Origin: JAWKHR01 sp041394725
GTDB taxonomy: Bacteria > Acidobacteriota > Vicinamibacteria > Vicinamibacterales > SCN-69-37
Assembly (NCBI GenBank): GCA_041394725.1
Contig: JAWKHR010000072.1
Span: 1 to 24,317 of the forward strand
Length of the DNA stretch: 24,317 nt
Reading direction: 5' to 3'
Part shown: piece after piece, positions 21,817 through 24,317 of the stretch
How positions within the stretch are numbered: the stretch's first letter is position 1
Layout: every line of letters starts with the position of its first letter
Notes under the pieces: model-generated
The model's input: the letters and a program-made list of their open reading frames with translations, nothing else
Told to the model about the DNA's origin: nothing
The model's database searches: none
Position numbers and translations under genes: made by a program

Positions 21817-23079
21817 TTATGACAGGTCCGCGAGCACGTCGCCCGCCAGATAGAGGGACCCCGCGACCACGACGGGCGATCCGAGCGCCGCGGCGCGCGC
21901 GATCGCGGCGTGCGGATCCGCGACGGCCTCCGCCGGCACCTCCGGCGCGACGCGTCGCGCGTGCGCCAGCAGATCGGCGGGCCGCGCCGCCCGCGGCGAC
22001 CGGGCCGCGGTGCAGACGAACGCCGCCGCGGCCGGCGCCAGCGCCGCCAGCATCCGGTCGATGGCCTTGTCGGCCATGATGCCGGTGACGATCGGCAGCC
22101 GGCGCCCGAACGTCTCGAGGACGTGGGCGGCCAGCGTCGCGGCACCGCCCGGATTGTGGGCGCCGTCGATCAGCAGGGGCCCGTGCGGGCCCTCGATCGT
22201 CTGCAGGCGGCCGGCCCAGACGACGTCCTCCACGCCGGTCCGCACGGCCGACGCCGGCACCGGCAGCAGGCCAGCCGCGTCCACCACCTCGAGCATCCGG
22301 ACCGCGACGCGCGCGTTCGGCCACTGGTGCCGCCCGGCCAGGCCCAGCGTCAACGGACCGTAGGTCCGGACCGGCGACGCCAGCGTGGCGCGCACGTGCC
22401 CGTCCTCGAAGGCGACGTCGCGCGCCTCGACCTCCGTGGCGAGGGAGAGCGGCGCCGAGACGCGGCGGCACGCCTCCACCACCACGTCGCGCACCTCCGG
22501 CGGGTTCTCACCGAGCACCACCACGCAGCCGGGCTTGATCACGCCGGCCTTCTCGGCCGCGATGGCCGGCAGCGTGTCGCCCAGGAACTGCTCGTGGTCG
22601 AAGTCCACCGCGGTGATGGCCACGGCCGCCGCGGCGACGACGTTGGTGGCGTCGAGCCGGCCCCCGAGCCCGACCTCGAGGACCGAGACGTCCACCGCCG
22701 CCTCACGGAAGACGTCCAGCGCGAGCGCCGTCGTCGCCTCGAAGAAGCTGGGCGGCGCCGGCAGGTGCCGCGCGGCGTGCCGCACGCGCCCGGCCGCCCG
22801 TTCCAGCCACGCGTCGTCGATCGGCGAGCCGTCGATCGCGAAGCGCTCGTTGAGCCGGACCAGGTGCGGCGAGGTGTAGCGGCCGGTGCGGTGCCCCGCG
22901 GCCCGCAGGCCGCGCTCGACCATCGCCGCGACGGACCCCTTGCCGTTGGTGCCGGCGACGATGATGGCCGGGCCGGCGCGGTCGGGCTGGTCGAGCGCGG
23001 CGACGAGGCGGCGGATCTGGTCGAGCCCGAGCTTGATGCCGAGGTACTCGAGGCTGCGGAGGTAATCGACGTGGGACAT
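21817..23079 (-). CDS. folC: Folylpolyglutamate synthase / dihydrofolate synthase
   Basis: A 420-residue Mur-ligase-family enzyme that adds glutamate to dihydropteroate and/or folates using ATP. Visible motifs are the start YLRSLEYLGIKLGLDQIRRL, the ATP loop IIVAGTNGKGSVAAMVERGL, YTSPHLVRLNERF (typical of FolC), SFFEATTALAL, LEVGLGGRLDATN, DFDHEQFLGDTLPAIAAEKA and the C-terminal-domain motif LLIDGAHNPGGA. Length is normal. ATG 23079 is preferred over the adjacent GTG 23082; neither has a strong ribosome site. It follows accD by about 30 bases. accD next to folC is a common bacterial arrangement. Confidence 0.95.
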   Translation of the reverse strand: MSHVDYLRSLEYLGIKLGLDQIRRLVAALDQPDRAGPAIIVAGTNGKGSVAAMVERGLRAAGHRTGRYTSPHLVRLNERFAIDGSPIDDAWLERAAGRVRHAARHLPAPPSFFEATTALALDVFREAAVDVSVLEVGLGGRLDATNVVAAAAVAITAVDFDHEQFLGDTLPAIAAEKAGVIKPGCVVVLGENPPEVRDVVVEACRRVSAPLSLATEVEARDVAFEDGHVRATLASPVRTYGPLTLGLAGRHQWPNARVAVRMLEVVDAAGLLPVPASAVRTGVEDVVWAGRLQTIEGPHGPLLIDGAHNPGGAATLAAHVLETFGRRLPIVTGIMADKAIDRMLAALAPAAAAFVCTAARSPRAARPADLLAHARRVAPEVPAEAVADPHAAIARAAALGSPVVVAGSLYLAGDVLADLS

Positions 23080-23110
23080 CACGGACGCCGGCCCTGGGGC
23101 GGGCCCGGGG

Positions 23111-24016
<906 letters not shown>

Positions 24017-24049
24017 GGGTGCAGGATACTGCGAAACCCGCCGGCGGTG

Positions 24050-24317
24050 TCACTGGCGCGGGACGTAGTAGCGCGTGCCGCCGCCCATCGACTTGATCTG
24101 CCGGAGCAGGTCGTCGAGGGCCTCGTCCCGCCAGGCCAGGTCGAGGTGCGACGTCTCGACGACCAGCAGCGGCGTGGCCGAGTAGTGGAAGAAGAAGTGC
24201 TGATAGGCCTCGTTCAGTTCCGCGAGGTAGTCGGCGCTCGGTCGCACCTCGTCGCCCCGCCGTTCGGCGCGATCGGCGAGCCGGCGGCGCAGGGTGTCGG
24301 TCGGCGACTGCAGGTAG
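24050..24317 (-). CDS. Deoxynucleoside kinase family protein, C-terminal part
   Basis: The minus-strand frame runs off the right edge, leaving the last 88 residues and the stop (24050-24052). The fragment opens YLQSPTDTLRRRLADRAERR, the 'YL..s.e....Ri..R.R' lid segment of deoxynucleoside kinases, where arginines contact the phosphates. It continues with YLAELNEAYQHFFFHY and PLLVVETSHLDL, both typical of the dNK C-terminus. Family enzymes phosphorylate deoxyribonucleosides for salvage; the P-loop lies outside the window. The Met-like start at 24247 is an internal GTG and not the true start. Confidence 0.88.
   Translation of the reverse strand, partial: YLQSPTDTLRRRLADRAERRGDEVRPSADYLAELNEAYQHFFFHYSATPLLVVETSHLDLAWRDEALDDLLRQIKSMGGGTRYYVPRQ

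Noticed and set aside
19191..22079. A very long plus-strand open frame (over 900 codons) opposite lptD and the rmd-like gene
   Set aside because: Its translation is Arg/Ala/Val-rich low-complexity sequence typical of the antisense of high-GC genes. The opposite strand encodes well-supported LptD and Rmd-like proteins.
21771..22145. N-terminal extension of LptD into folC
   Set aside because: The extension is Arg-rich shadow sequence of folC, and the signal peptide starts cleanly at GTG 21770.

Overview
The window is a high-GC bacterial chromosome segment from a diderm. Intact genes for LptD (outer-membrane LPS assembly), AccD, FolC and a deoxynucleoside kinase lie in a row on the minus strand. 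This order, the GC content and the many small stand-alone enzyme genes suggest Acidobacteriota, most likely Vicinamibacteria. That placement is inference from gene order and style; no rRNA or other phylogenetic marker is present. I see no tRNA, rRNA, CRISPR array, insertion sequence or phage gene.

Left half (1-12,042, all plus strand): a train of short genes from unrelated families, often with overlapping stop and start codons. In order they are a RibD/DHFR-like reductase (cut by the window edge), a secreted protein, an MmcQ/YjbR protein, a four-helix membrane protein, a VOC protein, a divergent signal peptidase II, a P-loop kinase-like protein and a jelly-roll-like protein. A decayed stretch (about 4,113-5,100) with three export signals in disrupted frames follows. 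Then come a hypothetical protein, a second VOC protein, a YjdF-like membrane protein, a second DHFR-like protein, a SAM methyltransferase, a protein with two tandem HTH-like repeats, a DUF1801 protein, a secreted beta-propeller, two more DUF1801 proteins and a secreted serine hydrolase.

Middle (12,070-14,705): a minus-strand secreted Pro/Thr-rich protein and htpX (membrane zinc protease) diverge from a shared promoter region. That region holds a TATAAT box and a nested inverted repeat. htpX converges on, and overlaps, a radical SAM gene of the spore-photolyase-like group.

Right half (14,764-24,317, all minus strand): transcription order is dNK > accD > folC > lptD > rmd-like reductase > VTE5/VTE6-type fusion kinase > UbiA prenyltransferase > GT-C glycosyltransferase, with gaps of tens of bases or less. 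The most interesting item is the 443-residue membrane protein at 17,197-18,528. It joins a phytol/dolichol-kinase-like domain to a DUF92 (phytyl-phosphate-kinase-like) domain, directly upstream of a UbiA prenyltransferase. Together they look like a compact route from a free prenyl alcohol through prenyl-P and prenyl-PP to a prenylated product.
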